The position numbers and the translations under genes were made by a program. Below are positions 9,939 through 17,531 of a stretch of 64,000 nucleotides of DNA, piece by piece. The notes under the pieces are model-generated. The model did not search any database, was not told where the DNA came from, and saw only the letters and a program-made list of their open reading frames with translations. Location of the stretch: contig CM074759.1 in assembly GCA_037355855.1 (NCBI GenBank), positions 2,604,001 through 2,668,000 on the forward strand, written 5' to 3'. The stretch is from Pseudo-nitzschia pungens. Lineage: Eukaryota > Bacillariophyta > Bacillariophyceae > Bacillariales > Bacillariaceae. Numbering within the stretch: position 1 is the first letter of the stretch; the number at the start of each line of letters is the position of its first letter.

Positions 9939-10262
9939 TGTGACGGGCTAGCGTTGCTAGCAAGGTCACGATCGAATAATTAACCGATTCCCATATGGGA
10001 TTCGAATATTACATATCCATACATGAATACATTTCTATATGTGCTCTACTCAATATGGTCGAGTCCCAGAAGATGATATATGCCTAATCGTGGCAATCGA
10101 CAATGAGTCAACATATATGGCAGAGCATGCCAAAATGTGGCTATGCTCGCGACCTCAAATTTTATATGTTCCTACTTTCAATTTACATAACAATCTCTCG
10201 TAAAGTATCTAAACATTCACAATTTGCATACTACTCCGAAATTTCTACTCTAGACCGTAACA
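9939..10262 (+). repeat. G3 3' LTR (324 bp)
   Basis: Same length and apparently same sequence as 4556-4879. It is preceded by TCATGAGGCACTA, conserved before the 3' LTR of G2, G4 and G5, rather than by a clear polypurine tract. Followed by the GAGCA duplication. Confidence 0.95.
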
Positions 10263-10403
10263 GAGCATGCCAAAATGTGGCTATGCTCGCGACCTCAAAT
10301 TTTATATGTTCTCATTCTCAATTCGCGTGACAATATCCCGTAAAGTATCTAAACATTCACAATTTTTCATACTACTCCGAATTTTCTACTCTAGACCGTA
10401 ACA
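10263..10403 (+). repeat. G2 3' LTR, second part (with GAGCA duplication)
   Basis: Resumes the LTR interrupted at 4555, beginning with the duplicated GAGCA and ending ACCGTAACA at 10403. It differs from the G3 LTR at scattered positions (for example around 10312-10335), as expected for an older related copy. Confidence 0.9.
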
Positions 10404-10655
10404 AGCATCGAGGGATATAATGCAGCAACCAAGGACTTTATCAAGCAACACTACTGCAATGCAACAGACGTCAAAGATATCATGCATACATACCTCCAAA
10501 CGCTGAAGAAACCAGTGGACGTCTCATGCACAGACCATGCAGACAGAATGCAAATCCTCTTCAAATATTCCAAGCGTGTCTAAGGACATGGAACTGACCT
10601 ATCACCAATGGAAGCAAAGACCATTCTGCTACACAGCTTCAGCTTCACAAGCAAA
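10404..10655 (+). pseudogene. gag: Fragment of a diverged gypsy gag
   Basis: In one frame it reads like the middle of Gag in G3-G5: GYNAATKDFI, HYCNATDVKDIMHTYL, CTDHADRMQILFKY and TILLHSF match residues in the same order, for example LYCNARDARDIMHTYL in G4. The divergence indicates another subfamily. A TAA interrupts it near 10580. It follows the G2 LTR end directly, so G2 probably inserted into this older element. Confidence 0.75.
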
Positions 10656-10712
10656 TAGTCCATCCTTGGTGGCTGCCATTGTGGATCTTCTCACCAGGGT
10701 TCGGAATAATAA
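10656..10712 (+). mobile_element. Tiny LINE scrap
   Basis: About 45 bases encoding PSLVAAIVDLL match LINE copies A and B (copy A near 1868-1915), followed by AATAATAATATA, which resembles the ATT-rich LINE tail. 10713-10785 shows nothing recognisable. Confidence 0.6.
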
Positions 10713-10785
10713 TATACAATGATATCCCAAATAATTATCACTTGTTTCTTTCCAGGCACGCTGTAAACTAGTAGTCCCATTTTGG

Positions 10786-13700
10786 TCAGTCAAAGACTTG
10801 GTCTTTTCGGAGGGTCTCGGCGAAGGCAAGTTCCATCCGCTCTAGTAGCGTTCTGGCATCATCATGAGCCACGCCAACACATGCGACGTTTGCCCAGTGC
10901 TTTGTTCCATAGTGGGAAAACCAACAATCGGTAATCCTCCAGAGGTTGTGATTGATACCACTCCAGTAGCAAACAAGATTGTGCCCGGCCAACCGCTGGA
11001 GCACCAATTCCTCAAAGGAGCCCTGCTGGTCCCAATTTATGGCAAATTCAAGGTACCGGACACGGGAGAGGATTTCGTCTGCAGCACCCGGCGCAAAGAC
11101 TTCATACGGATTTCCGTCCAGCAAGAGATAATCAATCGGTTTGTTTTTCATCCCAGCCCGATCCATGGCTTTATCAAGGATTTCAGATGAGCCATCTACG
11201 TTTGCCGAAAGGATTTGAAGTTCCGGATTCGTAGATCCTGCCGTTTGTTTGGCCGACCGGGATTCTTCGGTAGGATCTGACGTGATACACACAGACTCTG
11301 ATACAATGGACGACCCGGAATCGTTAGCATACGTCACGGGTTTTTGGCAACCAGTGCCACCAAACGCATACTTATTTTCAACGTCGTGGGTTCCAACACG
11401 GAGAATATCGGCAAACTTTTGGACGTTCTTGCAAGCTCTGCCGACATACACAGCGCGAAACTTGGGGTCATCATCTCGGCTTTGTTGGGCATATGTCTCC
11501 CGAACCCAATGTGGATCGTAACACCCTTGTGTTGTAGCTTTCGTAAAACTGCAGGACTGATGAAAGTATGCCTCCTCGTTGCACTTTTGCTCAGGAAGCT
11601 GCTTGACTACGGACTCTCGCTGAGAAATACTGCATTGATTTGGAAAACCCGGTCGGCTCCCGGATAGCAGATGGGTACTATCGCCAGCAGCATCACAAGC
11701 GGCAATTCCCATGAGCTTGAAAGTGTGCCCTCCTTCCAGCACGAGTCGAATCCGTAGTGTTGCTGGAGGAGCCACCATGCGGGGCAGAGCCAATTCTTCT
11801 GTATACGTCTCGCTTGTCTGTTTGTCGTGGTATCCCTTGATGAACTCGGGCCCCACAACGGATTCCCACGTGGTTCCCCCGGGGGCCTGTTGCAATAGTT
11901 CGACCGAGGCGGTGGAGTTTTCCCATTTTTCTCCGTAGCTTTTCATCACGAACAAGACCACATTCTGGACGGGCCTTTTGGTCAGAGGTACGTCCAGCAC
12001 CAATGCCTGCCCGAGGCCGTCGTAAGGGGGAGACCAACCGGGTTTTGGCTTCCTGCCATCTTGATCGACCACAGTCCAAGTTGTAGAAGGTTGGTGGAGA
12101 AAAGGCGCGAAATACTCTTGGATATTTTTATCTGATAGGGTTGCCAATTTGCCCATCCAGCTCAACGCACAACGAGGATTAGCCGAAGCTGCGCACGGGG
12201 TCTCCGACGTTGTATCATTTGAAATGCCGGTGATAGCTGTCGAGGAATACACTGAATCTCTACGAAGACGATCGTGATTCCTCCACTCCTCGCTGATGGT
12301 GTCCAGCACCAAGTGTTTGGTCAGACGGGGTGGAAGCCCCCTGCGGATAGAGACACTATGCTCCGGCGACCAAACCACCAAGCCGCAAAAGGTCGAGGTT
12401 GCCATCCAAGCATAATAGGACACCAAAAAGACGGCAATTCTGTGGAAGACTGCTGTATGATGAATCTCACGGCGCATGCCGACTTGGTCGGGTCGGTGCC
12501 ATAGATTTGGAGAAAAATTTGGATCGGTGGTGTTTGCGTAAACCGAGTCCCTTACCATGTCGGGGTAGGACATGGCGCCAAAACCATAGTAGGAAGCTAG
12601 CAGGTCGATGCCATGCCCACCTTCTGTAGTTGCTAAGACGGATCTTTGTTCGTTTCCGACATAATCGTTGAGGAACAAGAGCATAGGTGAATGATGCTGC
12701 TGCTGCTTTCGATCACGATTATCACACGGAGTTTCCAGGGAGAGTGCCGTTCGTACGAATTCTTGTTGGATGGCCATGACAAAGTCGCCAAACGCATTCG
12801 CACCCGAGTTTTCGGCATCTTTCATGGTATTAATGTGCATATCGTTGGTAGCGTAAGCGTTGATGATCACGTCATATGCATTCGGTCCCATTATCTCGTA
12901 CCTCAAAAGTGTCTCCCCCACGGCGGAATTAAGGCCTCCCTCAGATCGGTTGATGACCTTGACGAGCTTGGTGGAATCGTCGTCGCGTTGATAGGTCTCC
13001 CCGAAACCGGCCAGTTGGTTGAGGAAAGACTCCAATCGAAAGGCCCAGGCGCACCTCATAAAGCCTACCTTATATCCCGGGCTATAACAGTTGATGCCCA
13101 TCGTAACAGAGCCCCCCATGACCAAAATGGTAACGGGCGGGGGCATTGTAGCACTTCTATCTGCTTTGGTGGTTTTGGCTAGCGATTTCTGCAAGTGGTG
13201 GTACCTCGCAAGGAGCTTGTCCAGGACTGTTTCCATGGCCGACCAATCCCTAGGAAGGTGTTGGACTCCTCGCGGCAACCGGTGGGTGATTTTGCGAAGC
13301 GCCCACTCCACGAGGTCCTTTTCTTCAAAGTGTTTGTCCTCGGGAAGCTGGCTTCGCTCCACGAGAAGATCTTGGTGGGAGGACCAGGCATGCGGAGCAC
13401 TTACAGCAGCAAAATCAATGCCGAAGGTTTCTTCCAGACGCTGACAGGTGGGGTTCGGGTTTGCAGGAATGCCAAGGATCGATTGGCTGTTGCTGTTGCT
13501 GTTGCTGTTGCTGGCATTGAGTAATGTTGATTGTGATGATTGTGGTTGTTCGGTTACTCCCGAACTTTCGTCGATTGACTTCTCACTCATTTGCTGGCTG
13601 GCTGGCTGGCTGACTGGCTGGCTGGCTGGCATTGTTGTTTGCTGATTTAAGACGTATCTATTGCTCATGTACAATAGCAAGCCTATTGACAGGAGCATGA

Positions 13701-13821
13701 AAGGCGTCTGAGAGTGACGATCACGACCGCTTCCTGCCCTTTTGTTCTTTCTTCGATTGACCGACCTCATGTTGCGTGTAGCAGTAACAGTAAGGGCGTT
13801 GCGTCGAAGTGGGGAAAGCAA
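10786..13821 (-). CDS. Type II membrane protein: SGNH-hydrolase-like domain plus FkbM-like C-terminal domain
   Basis: Single uninterrupted frame of 1011 residues and the only apparent host gene. A basic N-terminus is followed by a short hydrophobic stretch at about residues 41-52 (likely signal anchor), then a low-complexity linker of Gln/Ser/Pro and Asn/Ser repeats (about 64-115). An SGNH-like region follows: VMGGSVTMG (Ser near 238), NAYATND (near 321-327) and RREIHHT (near 450-456) fit the nucleophile, oxyanion and His blocks. The last 200 residues (YVGRACKNVQKFADILRVGTH; later LEFAINW, LWRITDCW and WANVACVG) resemble FkbM-type methyltransferase regions common in diatoms, though a full SAM site is not evident. 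A lumenal carbohydrate esterase-like role is inferred. A second Met at residue 18 could also start it. Confidence 0.8.
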   Translation of the reverse strand: MLSPLRRNALTVTATRNMRSVNRRKNKRAGSGRDRHSQTPFMLLSIGLLLYMSNRYVLNQQTTMPASQPVSQPASQQMSEKSIDESSGVTEQPQSSQSTLLNASNSNSNSNSQSILGIPANPNPTCQRLEETFGIDFAAVSAPHAWSSHQDLLVERSQLPEDKHFEEKDLVEWALRKITHRLPRGVQHLPRDWSAMETVLDKLLARYHHLQKSLAKTTKADRSATMPPPVTILVMGGSVTMGINCYSPGYKVGFMRCAWAFRLESFLNQLAGFGETYQRDDDSTKLVKVINRSEGGLNSAVGETLLRYEIMGPNAYDVIINAYATNDMHINTMKDAENSGANAFGDFVMAIQQEFVRTALSLETPCDNRDRKQQQHHSPMLLFLNDYVGNEQRSVLATTEGGHGIDLLASYYGFGAMSYPDMVRDSVYANTTDPNFSPNLWHRPDQVGMRREIHHTAVFHRIAVFLVSYYAWMATSTFCGLVVWSPEHSVSIRRGLPPRLTKHLVLDTISEEWRNHDRLRRDSVYSSTAITGISNDTTSETPCAASANPRCALSWMGKLATLSDKNIQEYFAPFLHQPSTTWTVVDQDGRKPKPGWSPPYDGLGQALVLDVPLTKRPVQNVVLFVMKSYGEKWENSTASVELLQQAPGGTTWESVVGPEFIKGYHDKQTSETYTEELALPRMVAPPATLRIRLVLEGGHTFKLMGIAACDAAGDSTHLLSGSRPGFPNQCSISQRESVVKQLPEQKCNEEAYFHQSCSFTKATTQGCYDPHWVRETYAQQSRDDDPKFRAVYVGRACKNVQKFADILRVGTHDVENKYAFGGTGCQKPVTYANDSGSSIVSESVCITSDPTEESRSAKQTAGSTNPELQILSANVDGSSEILDKAMDRAGMKNKPIDYLLLDGNPYEVFAPGAADEILSRVRYLEFAINWDQQGSFEELVLQRLAGHNLVCYWSGINHNLWRITDCWFSHYGTKHWANVACVGVAHDDARTLLERMELAFAETLRKDQVFD
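13487..13513. repeat. CTGTTG microsatellite inside the host gene
   Basis: Short repeat of GTTGCT/CTGTTG units encoding an Asn/Ser run on the minus strand. Confidence 0.85.
13593..13631. repeat. CTGG microsatellite inside the host gene
   Basis: CTGGCTGG-type tetranucleotide repeat with one interruption, encoding the Pro-Ala-Ser-Gln repeats of the linker on the minus strand. Length variation here would shift the frame unless in multiples of three. Confidence 0.85.
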
Positions 13822-13931
13822 TACAAGTAAGCAATAAGCAGTGGTAAAGGATTCGAAAGGGTGTGTTCTTTGACCTTGTTGTATTGGGAAATAATGTTAG
13901 TAGTGAGTGATTCCCGAAACTAATATGCACG
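13822..13931. other. Short gap between host gene and DNA element
   Basis: 110 bases upstream of the host gene start. Its 5' UTR and core promoter should be here, but no element is recognisable. The left end of the satellite-bearing element begins at 13932, so the gene's distal promoter may have been displaced. Confidence 0.5.
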
Positions 13932-13963
13932 TGTAATACTACGGATCGCCTAACAATTGAAAT
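13932..13963 (+). repeat. Left terminal inverted repeat of the satellite element
   Basis: Matches the reverse complement of 30877-30908 at 31 of 32 positions; homology stops just inside. Confidence 0.75.
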
Positions 13964-14023
13964 TGGCGCTCCGGTAAGGCGGTGGAGTTGTAAATGTCCC
14001 GTAGGGTGGATTTTACAGGTATG

Positions 14024-14451
14024 CCCTTCCAGTAAGATTTGTACCAGATCTACATACCGTACCCCAACTCTTAGCAGCCCTAAATTATGAGATATACAGG
14101 ATGCTAAGATAAGGACGGAACTGTAGAACCAAAAAGGCGATACTAAACAGGATGCTAGACAGGATGCTAGGCCCTTCCAGTAGGATTTGTACCAGATCTA
14201 CATACCCCAACTCTTAGCAGTGCTATGTTACAAGATAGACAGGATGCTAAGATAAGGACGGAACTGTAGAACAAAAAAGGCGATACTAAACAGGATGCTA
14301 GAAAGGATGCTAGGCCCTTCCAGTAGGATTTGTACCAGATCTACATACCCCAACTCTTAGCAGTGCTATGTTACAAGATAGACAGGATGCTAAGACAAGA
14401 ACGGAACTGTAGAACCAAAAAGGCGATTCTAAACAGGATGCTAGACAGGAC
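14024..14451 (+). repeat. Three tandem copies of a ~145-bp repeat
   Basis: Units begin CCCTTCCAGTA at 14024, 14172 and 14315 (spacings 148 and 143). Each contains GTACCAGATCTACATACC and one or more GGATGCTAG motifs. Non-coding. Confidence 0.9.
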
Positions 14452-14703
14452 TGAAACCCAATAATTTTGAGACCACCAGTATGGTTAGGGACTGAAACCC
14501 AATAATTTTGAGACCAGTGTGGTGAGGGACCGAAACCCAATAATTTTGAGACCGGTGTGGTGAGGGACCGAAACCCAATACTTTTGAGACCGGTGTGGTG
14601 AGGGACTGAAACCCAATAATTTTGAGACCGGTGTGGTGAGGGACTGAAACCCAATAATTTTGAGACCGGTGTGGTGAGGGACTGAAACCAAATAATTTTG
14701 AGA
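14452..14703 (+). repeat. 38-bp satellite array, left block (about 6.7 copies)
   Basis: Unit of 38 bases containing GACTGAAACCCAATAATTTT and GAGACCGGTGTGGTGAGG. It stops at 14703 after ATTTTGAGA, where the MULE is inserted, and resumes at 28474 with the same nine bases. Confidence 0.95.
14695..14703. other. 9-bp target duplication of the MULE (left)
   Basis: ATTTTGAGA, repeated at 28474-28482. Nine-base duplications are typical of Mutator-like elements. Confidence 0.8.
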
Positions 14704-14738
14704 GGATCGAGGGTAATATCACACTTTTTTTGGGTAAC
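14704..14738 (+). repeat. MULE left terminal inverted repeat
   Basis: Begins GGATCGAGGGTAATATC and ends TTTGGGTAAC; inverted relative to 28437-28473, differing mainly in T-run length and about seven positions near the tip. Confidence 0.75.
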
Positions 14739-14985
14739 CTCACACTTTTTCCTTACACTTTTCAACTAGTTACAGAACTTTCCATACATAGGAACGTACC
14801 TACGTCAGAACGTTCTTCTCCTCATTCTTCTCCATTCTTCTCCTTAATTAACATGCACCTCTACTACCTTAATTAACATGCACCTCTACTACCTTAATTA
14901 ACTCGCAACTACTGTACGAGTAAGGTCGTACTCTTTGTACCCCGAAAAATTCTTGCACCTCCATGGTCTCCCTACAGCGATACAT
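14739..14985. other. MULE left spacer
   Basis: No gene seen. Contains a duplicated segment around TTAATTAACATGCACCTCTACTACC (about 14845-14895), the first appearance of the CACCTCTA motif that forms the arrays to the right. Confidence 0.6.
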
Positions 14986-15270
14986 TTGCACCTCTGTCGA
15001 TTCGCAGCACAATCTTTGCACCTCTATCGATATCGCTGCACCTCTCTCTGTAAGTCTTAAAAGAGTGACACACCTCTATTGCGTCAATCTGCACCTCTAT
15101 CGCGTCAATCTGCACCTCTATCGCGTCGACCTGCACCTCTATTGCGTCTACCTGCACCTCTATTGCGTCTACCTGCACCTCTATCGCGTCGACCTGCTGC
15201 ACCTCTATCGCGTCGACCTGCTGCACCTCTATCGCGTCGACCTGCTGCACCTCTATCGATCGCACCTCTA
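14986..15270 (+). repeat. CACCTCTATCG-type array, block 1
   Basis: Irregular tandem repeats of 15-21 bases built on GCACCTCTATCGCGTC. No stable coding frame. May be subterminal transposase-binding sites, by analogy with other DNA transposons; inference only. Confidence 0.85.
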
Positions 15271-15374
15271 TTTCGTCAATTTCTTTTTCTCCTTAGCTCC
15301 TGGTACAAATTGTACACAAAATTTGAATTTTTTCATTGGCTCACCCGTCTGTCTGTTCCCCCATCCCCTGTATA

Positions 15375-15453
15375 TTCTACACGGGGAATAAGAGTAGCAC
15401 TATTCCATTTGCCCGCAACCTGGAATAGTGCTACTCTTATTCCCCGTGTAGAA
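15375..15453. repeat. Perfect 33-bp hairpin
   Basis: Arms 15375-15407 and 15421-15453 are exact reverse complements (TTCTACACGGGGAATAAGAG...), separated by 13 bases. It lies between two CACCTC-type blocks. Possibly a minimal foldback element or cruciform-forming site. Confidence 0.9.
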
Positions 15454-15489
15454 TTGAACGTGCTATTTTAAACCAATCACAACGCTAAA

Positions 15490-15780
15490 GAACGATCTTC
15501 ACCTCTATCGCAAACCGACCCGCACCCCTATCGCCTCATGAAACGAACGTTCCGCCTCTCTTAACAGACTGTAAGTCTCTCTCTTATTAATTAGTGTACC
15601 TCTCTGTTGTACGAAGGAACAATCGGCAGCACCTCTATCGCAAACTGACCGGCACCTCTATCGACCGGCACCTCTATCGACCGGCACCTCTATCGACCGG
15701 CACCTCTATCGACCGGCACCTCTATCGACGGACCAGCACCTCTATCGACCGGCACCTCTATCGCAAACCGACCTCACCTG
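15490..15780 (+). repeat. CACCTCTATCG-type array, block 2
   Basis: Mostly 14-16 base units GGCACCTCTATCGACC. The following 15780-15870 (a TGTAC...AAAATTTGAATT...ATTGGCT stretch) resembles 15290-15345 after block 1, so block plus spacer has been duplicated as a larger unit. Confidence 0.85.
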
Positions 15781-15896
15781 CTGTCTTTATTTTAATATTT
15801 CTTTTTCTACCTAAATCCCTGTACAAACTTGTACCAAAATTTGAATTATTTGATTGGCTAATCCCCTAGTCCTTAATTGTACCCACAACACCCCCT

Positions 15897-16915
15897 GTTT
15901 GCTACATACCATCCCCGAGTTGAACTTCAAGTTCGGCACTCCCTGGTCCCTAAGTATTTCGACTATTGCCCCTGTTTTCAAGCAAGTAGCTTCCCCGGTC
16001 CCTAAGTGTGCGCGAGTTCCCTGATCCCTAAGTACCTGTTTTCCATCAAGCAGCTCCCCCCGGCCCTAAGTGTTCGCGAGTTCCCTGATCCTTAAGTCAC
16101 CTGATACATAGCACCCCCAAGTTGAACTTCGAGTTCGGTTCCCCCTGGTCCCTCATTATTTCGAGTATTGCCCCTGTTTTCAAGCAAGCAACTCCCCCGG
16201 TTCCTAAGTGTACGACAGTTCCCTGATCCCTAAGTACCTATTTTCTATCAAGCAACTCCCCCCGGTCCCTGAGTATTTCGACTATTGCCCCTGTTTTCAA
16301 GCAAGCAACTCCCCCCGGTCCCTAAGCGCGAGTGAGTTCCCTGATCCCTAAGTGACCTGCTACATAGCATCCCCAAGTTGAACTTCGAGTTCGGTTCCCC
16401 CTGGTCCCTCATTATTTCGACTATTGCCCCTGTTTTCAAGCAAGCAACTCCCCCCGGTCCCTAAGCGCGAGTCAGTTCCCTGATCCCTAAGTGACCTGCT
16501 ACATAGCATCCCCAAGTTGAACTTCGAGTTCGGTTCCCCCTGGTCCCTCATTATTTCGACTATTGCCCCTGTTTTCAAGCAAGCAACTCCCCCGGTCCCT
16601 AAGTGTACGACAGTTCCCTGATCCCTAAGTGACCTGCTACATAGCATCCCCAAGTTGAACTTCGAGTTCGGTTCCCCCTGGTCCCTCATTATTTCGACTA
16701 TTGCCCCTGTTTTCAAGCAAGCAACTCCCCCCGGTCCCTAATTGTCGTGTTCGAGGTCCCTGTTTTCAAGCCAATTGCCCCTGGATACTGTTTCCACTTC
16801 TAAGTACTCGCGAGTTTGAACTTCAAGTTCCCTCCTGAGCCTTTTAAGTGTGCCTTGTCCCTCATATCCCCCGGTCCCTATGTATTCCTACTAAAGCCCT
16901 TGTTTTTAAACCACA
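15897..16915 (+). repeat. CCCTAAGTG / CCCTGTTTTCAAGCAA repeat region
   Basis: Composite repeats containing GGTCCCTAAGTG, CCCTGTTTTCAAGCAAGC and CAAGTTGAACTTCGAGTTCG, with a higher-order spacing of about 138 bases between 16230 and 16740. The end, 16755-16915, is highly similar to the reverse complement of about 61620-61790 in the LINE copy B 5' region. Non-coding. Confidence 0.85.
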
Positions 16916-17107
16916 AGGAACACGATAAACCAGCACCTCTTTTGTTAAGACTGGCCTAACTCACGATATACCAGCACCTCTCTTCTTAAGACTGGTGTAA
17001 CTTACTCAATACGAACAACCACCACACTGTAAGTGTTATTTAACAGAAGGAATGTTCTTGCCCTCTCTTAATAATCATTCACTGATACATGTCCTCTTCC
17101 CTTAATT
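16916..17107. other. Spacer before CACCTC block 3
   Basis: Contains two copies of CACGATA(A/T)ACCAGCACCTCT followed by TTAAGACTGG; otherwise nothing recognisable. Confidence 0.5.
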
Positions 17108-17518
17108 TTCTCGCACCTCTACCGAATCTCCGCACCTCTGTTTCGCACCTCTGTCGACGACCGTTCTCCGCACCTCTATCCCGCACCTCTATGGAATCTT
17201 CTTCGCACCTCTGTCGACGACCGTTCTCCGCACCTCTATCCCGCACCTCTATGGAACCTTCTTCGCACCTCCGACGACCGTTCTCTGCACCTCCATCGAA
17301 TTTTTGCCGCACCTCCATCCCGCACCTCCATCGAATTTTCGCCGCACCTACATCGAATTTTCGCCGCACCTACATCAAATTTTCGCCGCACCTCTATCCC
17401 GCACCTCTATCCCGCACCTCCATCGAATTTTCGCCGCACCTCTATCCCGCACCTCCATCGAATTTTCGCCGCACCTCCATCGAATTTTCGCCGCACCTCT
17501 ATCCCGCACCTCCATCAA
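17108..17518 (+). repeat. CACCTC-type array, block 3
   Basis: Units such as CGCACCTCTATCC and CGCACCTCCATCGAATTTT, ending 14 bases before the start codon of the 1215-residue gene. It must form that gene's 5' UTR or promoter. The coding frame is open through the array, but the repeated residues (HLHRIFAAP...) look like a repeat by-product. Confidence 0.85.
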
Positions 17519-17531
17519 AGAGTCGCCTATC

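Larger units (their letters stand above)
4556..10262 (+). mobile_element. Complete Ty3/gypsy LTR retrotransposon G3 (5707 bp)
   Basis: Bounded by two 324-bp LTRs (4556-4879 and 9939-10262), in which I saw no difference when reading them side by side, and by the 5-bp duplication GAGCA. It carries gag (4999-6027) and pol (6028-9909) in the same frame separated by one UGA. The reading frames are otherwise intact and the domain order PR-RT-RNase H-IN is that of Ty3/gypsy. Near-identical LTRs and open frames suggest a recent insertion that may still be competent. It lies inside the 3' LTR of a related element (G2). Confidence 0.95.

Noticed and set aside
11249..13645. Plus-strand open frames across the host gene and across gypsy pol genes
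   Set aside because: Antisense shadows of long conserved coding frames; no domain content.
15897..16915. CCCTAA motifs as interstitial telomere repeats
   Set aside because: CCCTAAG occurs as part of longer units (GGTCCCTAAGTG) spaced tens of bases apart, never as head-to-tail CCCTAA runs.
17304..17531. N-terminal extension of the 1215-aa protein upstream of 17532
   Set aside because: The extra residues are a translation of the CACCTC array; the first ATG outside the repeat is at 17532.
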